A stretch of DNA of 64,000 nt. It comes from Bacteroidota bacterium (GTDB lineage Bacteria > Bacteroidota > Bacteroidia > Chitinophagales > Chitinophagaceae). Positions 18,483-26,951 of the stretch are shown piece by piece. Position 1 is the first letter of the stretch. Every line of letters begins with the position of its first letter. Under the pieces are notes generated by a model, which saw only the letters and a program-made list of their open reading frames with translations, had not been told where the DNA came from and ran no database searches. Both the position numbers and the translations under genes were made by a program. The stretch is taken from contig JAGWRO010000098.1 of assembly GCA_028876495.1 (NCBI GenBank), positions 1 through 64,000 of the forward strand, given 5' to 3'.

Positions 18483-18642
18483 GAACTTAATAAACCATGA
18501 TTAGATTCTAACCATGCACTCTATCAAAAAAATACAAAACACAAAATAATCCTTTTAAAAACCTATTTTTCGTACTATCAAATGATACTATCAAAAAATC
18601 AAACCCTTCCCTTTTTCAATTTGAATCGTACATTGCATCAGC

Positions 18643-19758
18643 ATGAAATATTACATTATAGCAGGCGAAGCTTCAGGCGATTTGCATGGAAGTAATTTGA
18701 TAAAAGAAATCCAAAAACTGGATGCGGATGCAGATATCCGTTGTTGGGGCGGCGATAAAATGAAAGCCATCGGGGCCACGCTGGTAAAGCATTACAAAGA
18801 TTTGGCTTTTATGGGATTTGCAGAAGTGGTAAAAAACCTTCCCGCTATTTTAAAGAATTTTAAATTCTGCAAGAACGATATTTCAGCCTTCAAACCGGAT
18901 GTAATTGTTTTTATTGATTATCCCGGTTTTAACCTGCGCATGGCAAAATGGGCCAAAGAAAATCATTACAAAACTGTTTTTTATATTTCTCCACAGGTGT
19001 GGGCATGGAAAGAAAACCGTGTGAAAAATTTCAAACGGGATATTGATAAAATGATCGTCATCCTTCCGTTTGAGAAAGATTTTTATAAAAAATGGAATTA
19101 CGAAGTGGAATATGTCGGTCATCCTTTGGTGGATGTAATCGAAAGTTTTAAAAATCAGCATCCTGAAATTGAGGTTTCCGAAAATACCATTGCCTTATTG
19201 CCCGGCAGCCGCAAACAGGAAATCAATGCCAAACTTCCCATTATGCTGGAAGCCACCAAAAATTTTCCGGATTATAATTTTGTGATCGGCAAAGCGCCTT
19301 CCATTGAAGATGAATTTTACGAAAGCTTTATCAAAGAATATCAAAATGTAAATACAATAGCAAACGATACCTATTCGCTTTTAATGAAGTCTGCAGCGGC
19401 TTTGGTAACATCCGGAACCGCCACTTTAGAAACTGCGTTATTCGGTGTTCCTGAAATTATTTGTTATAAAGCCAGCAATATTTCTTACCAGATTGCAAAG
19501 CGTTTGGTGAAATTAAAATTCATTTGCCTTGTCAATTTAATAATGGATAAAGAAGTGGTAAAAGAATTAATTCAAAATGATCTTACAGCCGAAAAAATCA
19601 CAATAGAATTAAAAAAGATTTTGTTGGACGCTGACAGAAAAGAAAAAATGAAGAAAGATTATGCAGACTTAAAACAACTTCTTTCCGAAGGCGGAAACGC
19701 TTCTAAAAACGCGGCGCGCAGTATTTATGAAATTGTAAAAGTGCCGGTGGTACAGTAA
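18643..19758 (+). CDS. lpxB: lipid-A-disaccharide synthase
   Basis: This 371-residue GT19 enzyme joins UDP-2,3-diacylglucosamine and lipid X to form lipid A disaccharide at the inner membrane. Visible signatures are YYIIAGEASGDLHGSNLI, DYPGFNLRMAKWAK, YISPQVWAWKENRVK, VGHPLVDV, LLPGSRKQEI and TSGTATLETALFGVPEIICYK. Length is normal. It stands alone from other lipid A genes and is followed at 98 nt by mazEF. Confidence 0.96.
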   Translation: MKYYIIAGEASGDLHGSNLIKEIQKLDADADIRCWGGDKMKAIGATLVKHYKDLAFMGFAEVVKNLPAILKNFKFCKNDISAFKPDVIVFIDYPGFNLRMAKWAKENHYKTVFYISPQVWAWKENRVKNFKRDIDKMIVILPFEKDFYKKWNYEVEYVGHPLVDVIESFKNQHPEIEVSENTIALLPGSRKQEINAKLPIMLEATKNFPDYNFVIGKAPSIEDEFYESFIKEYQNVNTIANDTYSLLMKSAAALVTSGTATLETALFGVPEIICYKASNISYQIAKRLVKLKFICLVNLIMDKEVVKELIQNDLTAEKITIELKKILLDADRKEKMKKDYADLKQLLSEGGNASKNAARSIYEIVKVPVVQ

Positions 19759-19760
19759 AC
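19752..19760 (+). repeat. CAGTAAAC motif containing the lpxB stop
   Basis: ACAGTAAACAAAGAAATAA begins at 19752; its TAA is the lpxB stop codon. The tail GATTTTTGTTTT follows. Confidence 0.5.
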
Positions 19761-19816
19761 AAAGAAATAAAAGAGATTTTTGTTTTATTTAGCCATTTAA
19801 ATTTTGCTACTTTAAA

Positions 19817-19845
19817 ATATTGTAATTACTTTTTAAGTACAATAT
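19817..19845. promoter_or_regulatory. candidate mazEF operator
   Basis: Perfect inverted repeat ATATTGTA (19817-19824) and TACAATAT (19838-19845), centred 26 nt before the mazE ATG. AbrB-fold antitoxins usually bind such dyads to repress their own operon; binding here is inferred. Confidence 0.45.
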
Positions 19846-19856
19846 ATAAAAAAATT

Positions 19857-20102
19857 ATGGACATATCAGTAATTCCGATTGGGAACTCAAAAGGCATTCG
19901 CCTTACAAAAACATTAATTGAAAAATATAATATTCAGGATTCGGTAGAACTGATTCTTAAAAAGGAATACATCATATTAAAGCCTAAAACCGCAGCAAGA
20001 AAAGGATGGGAAAAATCATTTAAAAAAATGCATGAGAACGGTGACGACAAACTGGTATTGCCGGATGTTTTTGAAGATGAAAACCTGGAAGAATGGAGCT
20101 AA
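19857..20102 (+). CDS. mazE: MazE/AbrB-type antitoxin
   Basis: This 81-residue protein has an N-terminal SpoVT/AbrB swapped-hairpin DNA-binding domain (ISVIPIGNSKGIRLTKTLIEKYNI, ending VELILKKEYIILKP at about 39). An acidic C-terminal tail (EDENLEEWS) is the kind of segment that wraps the toxin. It overlaps the toxin gene by 10 nt, indicating translational coupling. It should neutralise MazF and repress the operon. Confidence 0.88.
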   Translation: MDISVIPIGNSKGIRLTKTLIEKYNIQDSVELILKKEYIILKPKTAARKGWEKSFKKMHENGDDKLVLPDVFEDENLEEWS

Positions 20103-20416
20103 AACAATATCAGATTGTATTAGTCAATCTTGATCCAACAATCGGAAGCGAAATGAAAAAAAAGCGTCCATGCTTAATCGTTTCACCTGATGAAATGAAT
20201 AAATACCTTCTGTCGATTGTTATTGCACCAATGACAAGTCATTCAAAGTCCTATCCAACAAGGGTTGAAGTAAGGCATAATAAAACAAAAGGATGGATAG
20301 TTCTGGATCAGATAAGAACAGTTGATCGTGCAAGAATTGTAAAGGTGCTTGATGTTTTATTAGAGAAAGAAATTTCCAAACTTAAAATGGTATTTAAAGA
20401 AACCTATGTGGATTGA
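20093..20416 (+). CDS. mazF: MazF/PemK-type endoribonuclease toxin
   Basis: This 107-residue toxin cuts mRNA at short motifs. The family pattern is clear: QIVLVNLDPTIGSEMKKKRPCLIVSPDEMN (conserved Pro-Cys strand with the catalytic Arg after KK), APMTSHSKSYPTRVEV, and GWIVLDQIRTVDRARI near residue 75. It is translated from an ATG inside the end of mazE. A chromosomal stress or stability module is the likely role; cleavage specificity cannot be predicted. Confidence 0.92.
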   Translation: MELKQYQIVLVNLDPTIGSEMKKKRPCLIVSPDEMNKYLLSIVIAPMTSHSKSYPTRVEVRHNKTKGWIVLDQIRTVDRARIVKVLDVLLEKEISKLKMVFKETYVD

Positions 20417-20430
20417 GAATATTTAGGTTT

Positions 20431-20439
20431 ACAGTAAAC
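20431..20439 (+). repeat. CAGTAAAC motif after mazF
   Basis: ACAGTAAACGAATAA, 14 nt after the mazF stop, followed by GGATTTTTGTTTT. Confidence 0.5.
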
Positions 20440-20477
20440 GAATAAAAAAAGGATTTTTGTTTTAGACTCCCTCTCCC

Positions 20478-20642
20478 CTATCTTCTTATCAATTGGATGA
20501 TCAAAATGATCATGACCAATAAAAAAAGTAAGATCGTCAAACGATTGATGAAGTGCATGGCACTCGTCATTTGTGAACGCGGCCTGTTGGGATCTTTTTT
20601 TACGATCCATAAATATTCTCCTATTTGTCTCCAGATTCCCAT
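20478..20642 (-). CDS. small single-pass membrane protein (DUF6728-like)
   Basis: This 54-residue ORF runs from an ATG at 20642 to a TAG at 20478, 17 nt after the beta-lactamase-like gene on the same strand. The protein begins MGIWRQIGEYLWIVKKDPNR, continues MHFINRLTILLFLLVMIIL as one transmembrane helix (about 35-51), and ends QLIRR. The N-terminal KKDP and the HFINRL entry to the helix resemble the small Bacteroidota proteins annotated DUF6728 (recalled, not searched). A 68-residue overlapping frame on the same strand reads through the same DNA but has no such features. Function unknown. Confidence 0.72.
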   Translation of the reverse strand: MGIWRQIGEYLWIVKKDPNRPRSQMTSAMHFINRLTILLFLLVMIILIIQLIRR

Positions 20643-20659
20643 ATCACAAAATTAAAGAA

Positions 20660-21559
20660 TTAAGGATTTTCATAATCATAAACCAGTCGCGAAACATACG
20701 CCATTGCTTTAACAGCAGCGCTGTCGTCCTCCAGGTTTTTCGAAAGCAACACCAGCACATATTTTCTACCGTCCGGTAAAATAACAATTCCTGAATCGTG
20801 ATGAACTCCGGTTATCCATCCTGTTTTATGCGCTACTTTAACATTTTTAGGAAGTTCTGCCGGAATAATATCATTATGCTCCTGCTGCGATAAAATATAG
20901 ATCATTTCATCTGAAGATTTTTTATCAACCGCTTTCCCTTCAGCAATTTTTTCATAGATCACCATGAGATCGTAAGCCGTGGTGGTATTATTAAGCCCAA
21001 GTTCATACGCTTTGTTATCTTCCACGCCACGCAACACTTTTATTTTTTTTGCGCCCAATTCGCGCATCGTTTGTGTTACCTTTTTGGCATTTACCAAATC
21101 AATCACGAGATTGGTTGATAAATTACTGCTGGCAACGATCATTTCGTACATCAAATCGTATAGGGTTCTTTTTTCCCCAATGTGTCGGTAAATTTCCGAC
21201 TCACTGTCGTCTATCGAATCAAGACTATAAAAACTGCTGTCAACAATGCTTTTAAATTGATTTTTAATAAGAAAAGAATCTTTAAGAGAAAACTTTCCTT
21301 CTTTGGCCTGTTTAAAAACTTCGATCATAACAGGCGTTTTCATCGTGCTTGCCGCATGAAACTCTTCCTGTTCGTTGATCAGCAATTGCTTCCCCGTAGA
21401 AATATCTTTAAAGGCAACTGCAAAATCTCCTTTTTCATTTGAAAAAACCTTCTCAATCTTATGCTTTATAATTTTCATAGAATTGTTTGATTGGCCGTAA
21501 GCTGCAGAAAAAATAAAAAAATTCAAGAGTAGAACTCCGATGAGGGAAAAAAACTTCAT
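20660..21559 (-). CDS. class A beta-lactamase-like serine hydrolase
   Basis: This 299-residue protein has a signal peptide (about 1-22) and the serine-active-site motifs of the penicillin-binding/beta-lactamase fold. They are STMK (Ser71, Lys74), SSN (Ser144-Asn146, replacing SDN) and KTG (245-247). The omega-loop Glu is probably Glu180 in RGVEDNKAYELGLN, but the Asn that normally follows four residues later is Ala184. Deacylation of beta-lactams is therefore uncertain, and a peptidase or weak lactamase activity is possible. A 54-aa membrane protein gene follows within 17 nt. Confidence 0.85.
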   Translation of the reverse strand: MKFFSLIGVLLLNFFIFSAAYGQSNNSMKIIKHKIEKVFSNEKGDFAVAFKDISTGKQLLINEQEEFHAASTMKTPVMIEVFKQAKEGKFSLKDSFLIKNQFKSIVDSSFYSLDSIDDSESEIYRHIGEKRTLYDLMYEMIVASSNLSTNLVIDLVNAKKVTQTMRELGAKKIKVLRGVEDNKAYELGLNNTTTAYDLMVIYEKIAEGKAVDKKSSDEMIYILSQQEHNDIIPAELPKNVKVAHKTGWITGVHHDSGIVILPDGRKYVLVLLSKNLEDDSAAVKAMAYVSRLVYDYENP

Positions 21560-21815
21560 AAACGAAAATAAATAATCTTTTGCACCTATGTTAATATTAA
21601 GATTTTGAATAAAACATTACTTATTGATTTTTTGAAAGTATTCAGCTTAATAGTAAAACTATTCTACACAGTAAAAAATATGGCACGCTATGTGAAGTTG
21701 AATTTCCAGATAACTACTCATTTCTGGTTCATCAGGAAGCTTGCAACTAACAGCAAAAATCCAAAAAATCAATAATGGTAGGACAGCAAACTATTTGTTT
21801 TTAAAACACCCTATT

Positions 21816-22187
21816 ATGAACCGTATTCTAATCGTTGATGACAATAATGATATTTTGTGGGTAGTCGAGATCATTCTTAAAAGATATGGATTTGAAGTAA
21901 TGAGCACCTTAAAAGGGGAAGAAGTATTGGCTAAAACAAAATCATTTTCTCCCCAACTAATTTTACTTGATGTTTTTCTTTCAGGAGTGGATGGTATCGA
22001 CGTGTGTAATGCTTTAAAATCCAATCCGGCAACCAAAGATATTCCTATCATTATGATCTCAGCTCATACTAATTTTAAAGAAATAAAAAAGTTTTGCAAA
22101 GCAGATGATTTTATGGCCAAACCATTTGATGCGAACGAAATGGTAAAAAAAATAAAACAGTATATAGGATCGCCCATCAAAGATTAA
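21816..22187 (+). CDS. single-domain response regulator
   Basis: This 123-residue receiver-only protein has the acidic pair Asp8-Asp9, phospho-acceptor Asp52 (LILLDVFLSG), switch Ser82 (MISAHT) and Lys102 (MAKPFD). No output domain is fused. The start at 21816 (MNRILIVDD) is preferred over the open frame from 21741. No histidine kinase lies nearby, so it is an orphan that may act by protein contact, CheY-like. Confidence 0.9.
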   Translation: MNRILIVDDNNDILWVVEIILKRYGFEVMSTLKGEEVLAKTKSFSPQLILLDVFLSGVDGIDVCNALKSNPATKDIPIIMISAHTNFKEIKKFCKADDFMAKPFDANEMVKKIKQYIGSPIKD

Positions 22188-22195
22188 AAAGCTTT

Positions 22196-23758
22196 CTAAG
22201 TCTTCTGGTAGTGAAGTTTTCTTCCTCTTAAATATTTTTCACGAATTATTTCATAAGTCTGTTTTCCACTTACCTTACTTTCGAGCCATGAAATAATATC
22301 GAGGTAAGCGAAGGCCCGGGTTTCAAATTTGCTGGTTTCAAACTGGCGGATGGTATCCAATAAATTTTCAAATTCAGGTTTTAATTTTTTGGCAGATAAG
22401 TAAAACGATTTCCGCAAAAACTTAAACATCTCTTCTTCTACCAAACTAAGGTTTTGCATTTTTGCCATAAACCGGTACACGGTTTTTACGAGGTATTCCA
22501 GTAATTGAAAATTACCCAATTCATAATGCGCTATCAAATGCAGCAGCCGCGCATAACACTGAAGATCGTTGCGAAGATTTACTTTCCAGTTGATTATTTT
22601 ATTGAGGTATTCAATTGCATTATCAAAATCACCGGCACCGAAATAAAGAGAGGCAATCTTATAGTAAAATATCAGTCTCCTGTGCTGGTCGAGAAACAAA
22701 TTATATTCATCCAGTTTCTCAACAATTTCAGGCACTATACTTAATCCTTCTTTAAAAGTTCCTTCTAAAAAATGCTGGTTAATTTTTGCGGTATACAGGT
22801 ATAAAAAAACCTGTATTTTATTATTATCATTCTTATTTACAATATCAGAATTACCAAATTCTTCCACCAAGGCAATTGTTTTTTCAAAGCCTGCATAATT
22901 TCGGAGCGTAAAATGAGCATTCAATAAATTGTGTAATCCTTTGATATAATTGCCAGTTTCAATTGGTATCATCATGGGATCGTCTAAAAAAAGATTGACC
23001 CATTTCTGCGTGTGCCTGTAGTACATTAAATAATCCTGCCGGATAAAGGCATACCAGCAATAACTCTGACTGTAGTATAATTTCTCATAAAAGCCTTCTG
23101 GATTTTTAATATCATCGGTTAAATGCAACTGAAAATAATTTTCAATTTCATATTCGTCTTCAAGGTTTCTGGCCAGCCCGTTTTTAATATACCAACTATA
23201 TAATTGCAAGGCAAGATTCGAAAGTTTCGATTGTTTAACCAGCCTGCCATTTGAAATATTTACATCACTGGCCAATTCATCTGCCCTATCCTGCATACTT
23301 CTCGTAATGTGGAGACTTTCAATTTTTTTCTCAAGAATAAGTACTTCAATATAAAAATTAATTTGGTTGCTGTTTCGGGCGGTTTCTTTAATTTTTTCAA
23401 GAATCTTCAAGCTTTGATGATAAAGAGCTTTATTATAAAGAATACGGGCATAATCCAACTGTTCATGCAGTTGCATATCAATATTATCACTGCTTTCCAG
23501 CAATCGTAAACTTCCCAGTATTTGGCGGTAGAGGTGAGCTTTTATATTAGGAAGCTGCTGTTTTTTTATGGAAGAAGTTTTGGTCATGAGCGCATTTTCA
23601 TCATACACATTCATTTTATCAATGGCATCAAATAGCTGAACTACTTTAAGATCATTGTTCGACGAATTTCGCTGAACATATAACTTAAAGTTTCTTTTCT
23701 CTGATTTCTGAAGAGAATGAATTAATTGAAACAAAGCATCGGTTGACCTGTTAGGCAT
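22196..23758 (-). CDS. hypothetical helical-repeat protein
   Basis: This 520-residue, cytoplasmic, almost wholly helical protein has no signal or TM. It contains aromatic- and leucine-rich helix pairs such as ILYNKALYHQSLKILEKIKE and YFGAGDFDNAIEYLNKII that look like TPR-type repeats. The N-terminus (LFQLIHSLQKSEKRNFKLYVQR) is strikingly basic. I recognise it only as a conserved Bacteroidota protein of unknown role. It converges with the response regulator gene (8-nt gap) and diverges from leuA. Confidence 0.8.
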   Translation of the reverse strand: MPNRSTDALFQLIHSLQKSEKRNFKLYVQRNSSNNDLKVVQLFDAIDKMNVYDENALMTKTSSIKKQQLPNIKAHLYRQILGSLRLLESSDNIDMQLHEQLDYARILYNKALYHQSLKILEKIKETARNSNQINFYIEVLILEKKIESLHITRSMQDRADELASDVNISNGRLVKQSKLSNLALQLYSWYIKNGLARNLEDEYEIENYFQLHLTDDIKNPEGFYEKLYYSQSYCWYAFIRQDYLMYYRHTQKWVNLFLDDPMMIPIETGNYIKGLHNLLNAHFTLRNYAGFEKTIALVEEFGNSDIVNKNDNNKIQVFLYLYTAKINQHFLEGTFKEGLSIVPEIVEKLDEYNLFLDQHRRLIFYYKIASLYFGAGDFDNAIEYLNKIINWKVNLRNDLQCYARLLHLIAHYELGNFQLLEYLVKTVYRFMAKMQNLSLVEEEMFKFLRKSFYLSAKKLKPEFENLLDTIRQFETSKFETRAFAYLDIISWLESKVSGKQTYEIIREKYLRGRKLHYQKT

Positions 23759-23956
23759 ATTCCTTAAATTTATCCGTCCGTTATCATTAAAAGCAAATAC
23801 ATTTCAAAATAACAGCACAAAAACTAAAATGAAATTAGCATATAATTTTATTTATACAGAATTGCGCAGAAAGTATTAAGAAAAATTTACCTCTATATTT
23901 TTTCTTCATCGTTTTTATGATTGAAAAATATTGAAGAAATAATCACTTTATAAAAC

Positions 23957-23965
23957 ACAGTAAAC
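23957..23965 (+). repeat. CAGTAAAC motif upstream of leuA
   Basis: ACAGTAAACAAACAAAAAC followed by CGCTGTTTTCTCTTTT. The flanking genes diverge, so this copy faces leuA without following a stop codon. Confidence 0.45.
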
Positions 23966-24029
23966 AAACAAAAACCGCTGTTTTCTCTTTTTTTATGTAA
24001 TAAAAGAGTTAAAACGGAAACCCGCTATA

Positions 24030-24096
24030 ATGTTGGGCATCGTAATTAATTTATAGCAAAACCCAATGCCCTAAAGGGTTTAGAAAGTTTGGCATT
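24030..24096 (+). promoter_or_regulatory. candidate leuA leader with mini-ORF and alternative stems
   Basis: ATG TTG GGC ATC GTA ATT AAT TTA TAG (24030-24056) encodes MLGIVINL, with five branched-chain residues out of seven after Met. GGGCAT inside it (24035-24040) can pair with ATGCCC (24066-24071). The same segment, as AATGCC (24065-24070), can pair with GGCATT (24091-24096). AAACCC (24059-24064) and GGGTTT (24076-24081) form a further option. No U-run terminator follows, and the only promoter-like site lies downstream, so this is a weak candidate. Confidence 0.3.
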
Positions 24097-24214
24097 CATT
24101 TCAGAAGTGTAAGTTTCTATTATATTAAGTTAGATATAAAAGTAGTAAACTTCTAATTTCGAAGGAACGTAGATGTTTTTCCTTCCGCAAATTCATCTTT
24201 CTAAATATAATACT

Positions 24215-25381
24215 ATGGAAAAGATTATCATTTTTGATACTACTTTAAGAGATGGCGAGCAAGTGCCTGGATGTAAATTAAACACAAAGGAAAAAATTGA
24301 ACTGGCATTGAAACTTGAAGAATTAGGTGTTGATGTTCTGGAAGCCGGCTTTCCTATTTCAAGCCCCGGCGATTTTAATTCTGTTGAACAGATCTCTAAA
24401 AATATAAAGAACGCAACCGTTTGTGCCTTGTCACGCGCGGTAGAAAAAGATATTGAAGTAGCGGCGCAGGCTTTAAAATATGCAAAACGCAAGCGCATCC
24501 ATACCGGTATAGGTACCTCTGATTTCCACATAAAAAGCAAATTTAATTCTAACCGTGAAGACATTTTAAAAAGAGCGGTACAATGTATAAAATGGGCGAG
24601 AAATTATACCGATGATATAGAATTTTATGCAGAAGATGCCGGAAGAACAGATAATGAATACCTGGCAAGGGTGATCGAGGCCGTAATAAAAGCAGGAGCA
24701 ACCACCGTGAATATTCCTGATACAACCGGCTATTGCCTCCCCTATCAATATGGAGAAAAAATTGCCTTCTTAAAAAATAATGTAAGCAACATTGACAAAG
24801 CTGTTATTTCATGCCATTGCCATAACGATCTTGGTTTAGCAACTGCCAACTCCATTGCAGGAGCCATGAGCGGGGCTCGCCAGATAGAATGTACTATTAA
24901 TGGTTTGGGCGAAAGAGCAGGCAATACTTCTTTGGAAGAAGTGGTGATGGTTATTAAACAACACAAATCGCTTGGCTTTTACACAGATATTGATTCTACT
25001 AAATTATACCCGATGAGCAGGTTGGTTTCTGATACGATGCGTATGCCGGTTCAACCGAATAAAGCCATTGTGGGAAGTAATGCATTTTCTCATTCTTCCG
25101 GAATTCACCAGGATGGATTTTTGAAAGATAACCTTACCTATGAAATCATTAATCCTGTGGAAGTAGGTGCCGACAGTTCCAAGATTGTACTAACGGCAAG
25201 AAGTGGACGCAGCGCACTGGCTTATCGTTTTCAAAAGTTAGGTTACCAGTTTTACAGGAATGACATTGATATTTTATACGATCGCTTTGTACAGATAGCT
25301 GATCGTAAAAAAGTGGTTGAAGATGAAGATCTTTCTGATATGGCTTCCGTTTACCAAAAATCAACCGTTGGAGTGCAATAA
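24215..25381 (+). CDS. leuA: 2-isopropylmalate synthase, short form
   Basis: This 388-residue enzyme condenses acetyl-CoA and 2-oxoisovalerate, the first step of leucine synthesis. HMGL-like barrel motifs are [12 protein letters not shown] (metal Asp), [27 protein letters not shown] (metal His pair) and [16 protein letters not shown]. It ends soon after the barrel and linker and lacks the C-terminal LeuA allosteric domain, so leucine feedback is not expected to act on it in the usual way. The start at 24215 (MEKIIIFD) is chosen over 24173. The downstream paralogue at 38617 keeps the regulatory domain. Confidence 0.9.
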   Translation: MEKIIIFDTTLRDGEQVPGCKLNTKEKIELALKLEELGVDVLEAGFPISSPGDFNSVEQISKNIKNATVCALSRAVEKDIEVAAQALKYAKRKRIHTGIGTSDFHIKSKFNSNREDILKRAVQCIKWARNYTDDIEFYAEDAGRTDNEYLARVIEAVIKAGATTVNIPDTTGYCLPYQYGEKIAFLKNNVSNIDKAVISCHCHNDLGLATANSIAGAMSGARQIECTINGLGERAGNTSLEEVVMVIKQHKSLGFYTDIDSTKLYPMSRLVSDTMRMPVQPNKAIVGSNAFSHSSGIHQDGFLKDNLTYEIINPVEVGADSSKIVLTARSGRSALAYRFQKLGYQFYRNDIDILYDRFVQIADRKKVVEDEDLSDMASVYQKSTVGVQ

Positions 25382-25416
25382 TAATTTAGAAAAGCCCTTT
25401 TTTGAATAAATAATAA

Positions 25417-26901
25417 ATGCAAAAACCTTCAATCATAGTAAAAGACCTTGTTGTTAAAACGCAGGACAATTCTGTGCTTGATGGAATTTCATTTTCACTT
25501 CGCTCCACTGAACATCTTGCTATTTTTGGTAATTCAGGAAGTGGAAAAACAGCTTTGGCAAAGGCTTTGGCTGGAAGAATTCATTACAACGGAAAAGTGT
25601 CTTTTGATTCAGGTTCAGAAAAAACGCGCGTTGAAATGGTGGAGCAACGTTATTCTTTTAAAAATTTATGCGGCATCTCAGAATTTTACTACCAGCAGCG
25701 TTTTAATAGTTTTGATTCGGAGGATGCACCAACTGTTTATGAAGAGTTAGTAAAAGCATCTTCAAAAGATAGTAAACAAGGAAATAACATTGATAATACT
25801 TTAGCAATTCTTGGAATTGAGCAATTGAAAAATTCTCCACTTATTCAACTGTCAAGTGGCGAACACAAAAGATTTCAACTGGCAAAAGCATTGGTAAATC
25901 CACCGCAGGTATTGCTTTTAGATACGCCTTACACCGGCCTGGATGTAGCCAGTGTGCAGGAACTTAACCAAATACTGGATGCTATTTCTAAGAAAGGCAC
26001 CCAAATTATTTTAATCCCCGGAACATTTCCTGTTCCTGATTTTATTACAAGCATTGCTTTTCTTGAAAATAAAAAACTGTCCTTCTTTGGCAATAAAGAA
26101 AATTACCATGCAGATGAGTTTAATCATGCAGATGAAAACTTTATTTACAATGCAGACTTGCTGCCTGATTCAAGTGAAACTACTCAGTTTGGATCAATAG
26201 TAGAAATGAAAAACATCCATTTAAATTATGGAGCGCACACCATTTTTACAGGACTTAGCTGGGAGATAAATGAGGGTGAAAAATGGTTATTAAAGGGCCG
26301 TAACGGCTCAGGAAAATCTTCGCTGCTGAGTATGATTACAGGAGATCATCCACAGGCTTATTCCAACGAAATTTATTTGTTTGGTAAAAGAAGAGGAAGT
26401 GGTGAAAGTATCTGGGACATCAAACAAAAAACAGGATTTATCTCTCCTGAATTGCATGCCTATTTCGACAAAAATGTTACCTGTTTCCAGGCAATTGGAT
26501 CAGGCTTTTTTGACACGATTGGCTTATTCAAAAAATTAAGTACTGCACAGTACAATACAATACTTCAATGGTTGGATTTTTTACGGGTTTCTCATGTGTC
26601 AACAAAACCTTTGCATTCAATTTCTGCCAGTCTCCAGCGAATGATCTTGCTTGCGAGGGCTTTGGTAAAAAATCCGCCATTGTTAGTTTTAGACGAACCA
26701 TGCCAGGGGCTTGATCAAAAACAAAGTACACAATTTGTGTCGCTGGTCGACAGCATTTGTTCAGGAACAAATAAGACATTGATTTATGTGAGCCATGACG
26801 AAAGAAATGTTCCCGAATGTATTGAAAAAGTATTTCAATTAGAAAAGAAAGGCGATCAGTATTATTCGATTATTGAACCTGCTACGCTTGCCGTAGCATA
26901 A
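25417..26901 (+). CDS. double-ABC ATPase, ModF-like
   Basis: This 494-residue protein has two ABC nucleotide-binding domains and no membrane segment. Domain 1 has Walker A GNSGSGKTALAK (about 37-48), signature LSSGEHKRFQLAKAL and Walker B VLLLDTPYTGLD. Domain 2 has GRNGSGKSSLLS, a degenerate signature (SISASLQRMILLARAL, with SAS in place of SGG) and LLVLDEPCQGLD. This resembles E. coli ModF-type soluble tandem ABC proteins. It lies 35 nt after leuA and 50 nt before leuB, so it is transcribed with leucine genes. No permease is near, and a role in leucine metabolism is unproven. Confidence 0.85.
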   Translation: MQKPSIIVKDLVVKTQDNSVLDGISFSLRSTEHLAIFGNSGSGKTALAKALAGRIHYNGKVSFDSGSEKTRVEMVEQRYSFKNLCGISEFYYQQRFNSFDSEDAPTVYEELVKASSKDSKQGNNIDNTLAILGIEQLKNSPLIQLSSGEHKRFQLAKALVNPPQVLLLDTPYTGLDVASVQELNQILDAISKKGTQIILIPGTFPVPDFITSIAFLENKKLSFFGNKENYHADEFNHADENFIYNADLLPDSSETTQFGSIVEMKNIHLNYGAHTIFTGLSWEINEGEKWLLKGRNGSGKSSLLSMITGDHPQAYSNEIYLFGKRRGSGESIWDIKQKTGFISPELHAYFDKNVTCFQAIGSGFFDTIGLFKKLSTAQYNTILQWLDFLRVSHVSTKPLHSISASLQRMILLARALVKNPPLLVLDEPCQGLDQKQSTQFVSLVDSICSGTNKTLIYVSHDERNVPECIEKVFQLEKKGDQYYSIIEPATLAVA

Positions 26902-26951
26902 AAATATTTGTAAAAGAAAATAATAATAAATCCGCAGAGCGCAAAAAAATC

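Larger units (their letters stand above)
23759..24214. other. divergent region upstream of leuA
   Basis: A 456-nt AT-rich spacer. It holds a CAGTAAAC motif (23957), a mini-ORF with alternative RNA pairings (24030-24096), and a weak promoter-like pair, TTTG at 24088-24091 with TAAGTTTC at 24110-24117 (spacer 18). The frame of leuA is open back to 24173. Confidence 0.5.

Noticed and set aside
20404-20610. 68-residue minus-strand frame overlapping the small membrane protein
   Set aside because: It has no recognisable motif and shares its DNA with the 54-aa ORF, which has a coherent TM helix and better start; the charged composition looks like a frame shadow.
24088-24117. TTTG / TAAGTTTC as the leuA promoter
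   Set aside because: The spacer is 18 nt and the last base of the -7 element is wrong; kept only as a weak alternative because it conflicts with the mini-ORF leader.
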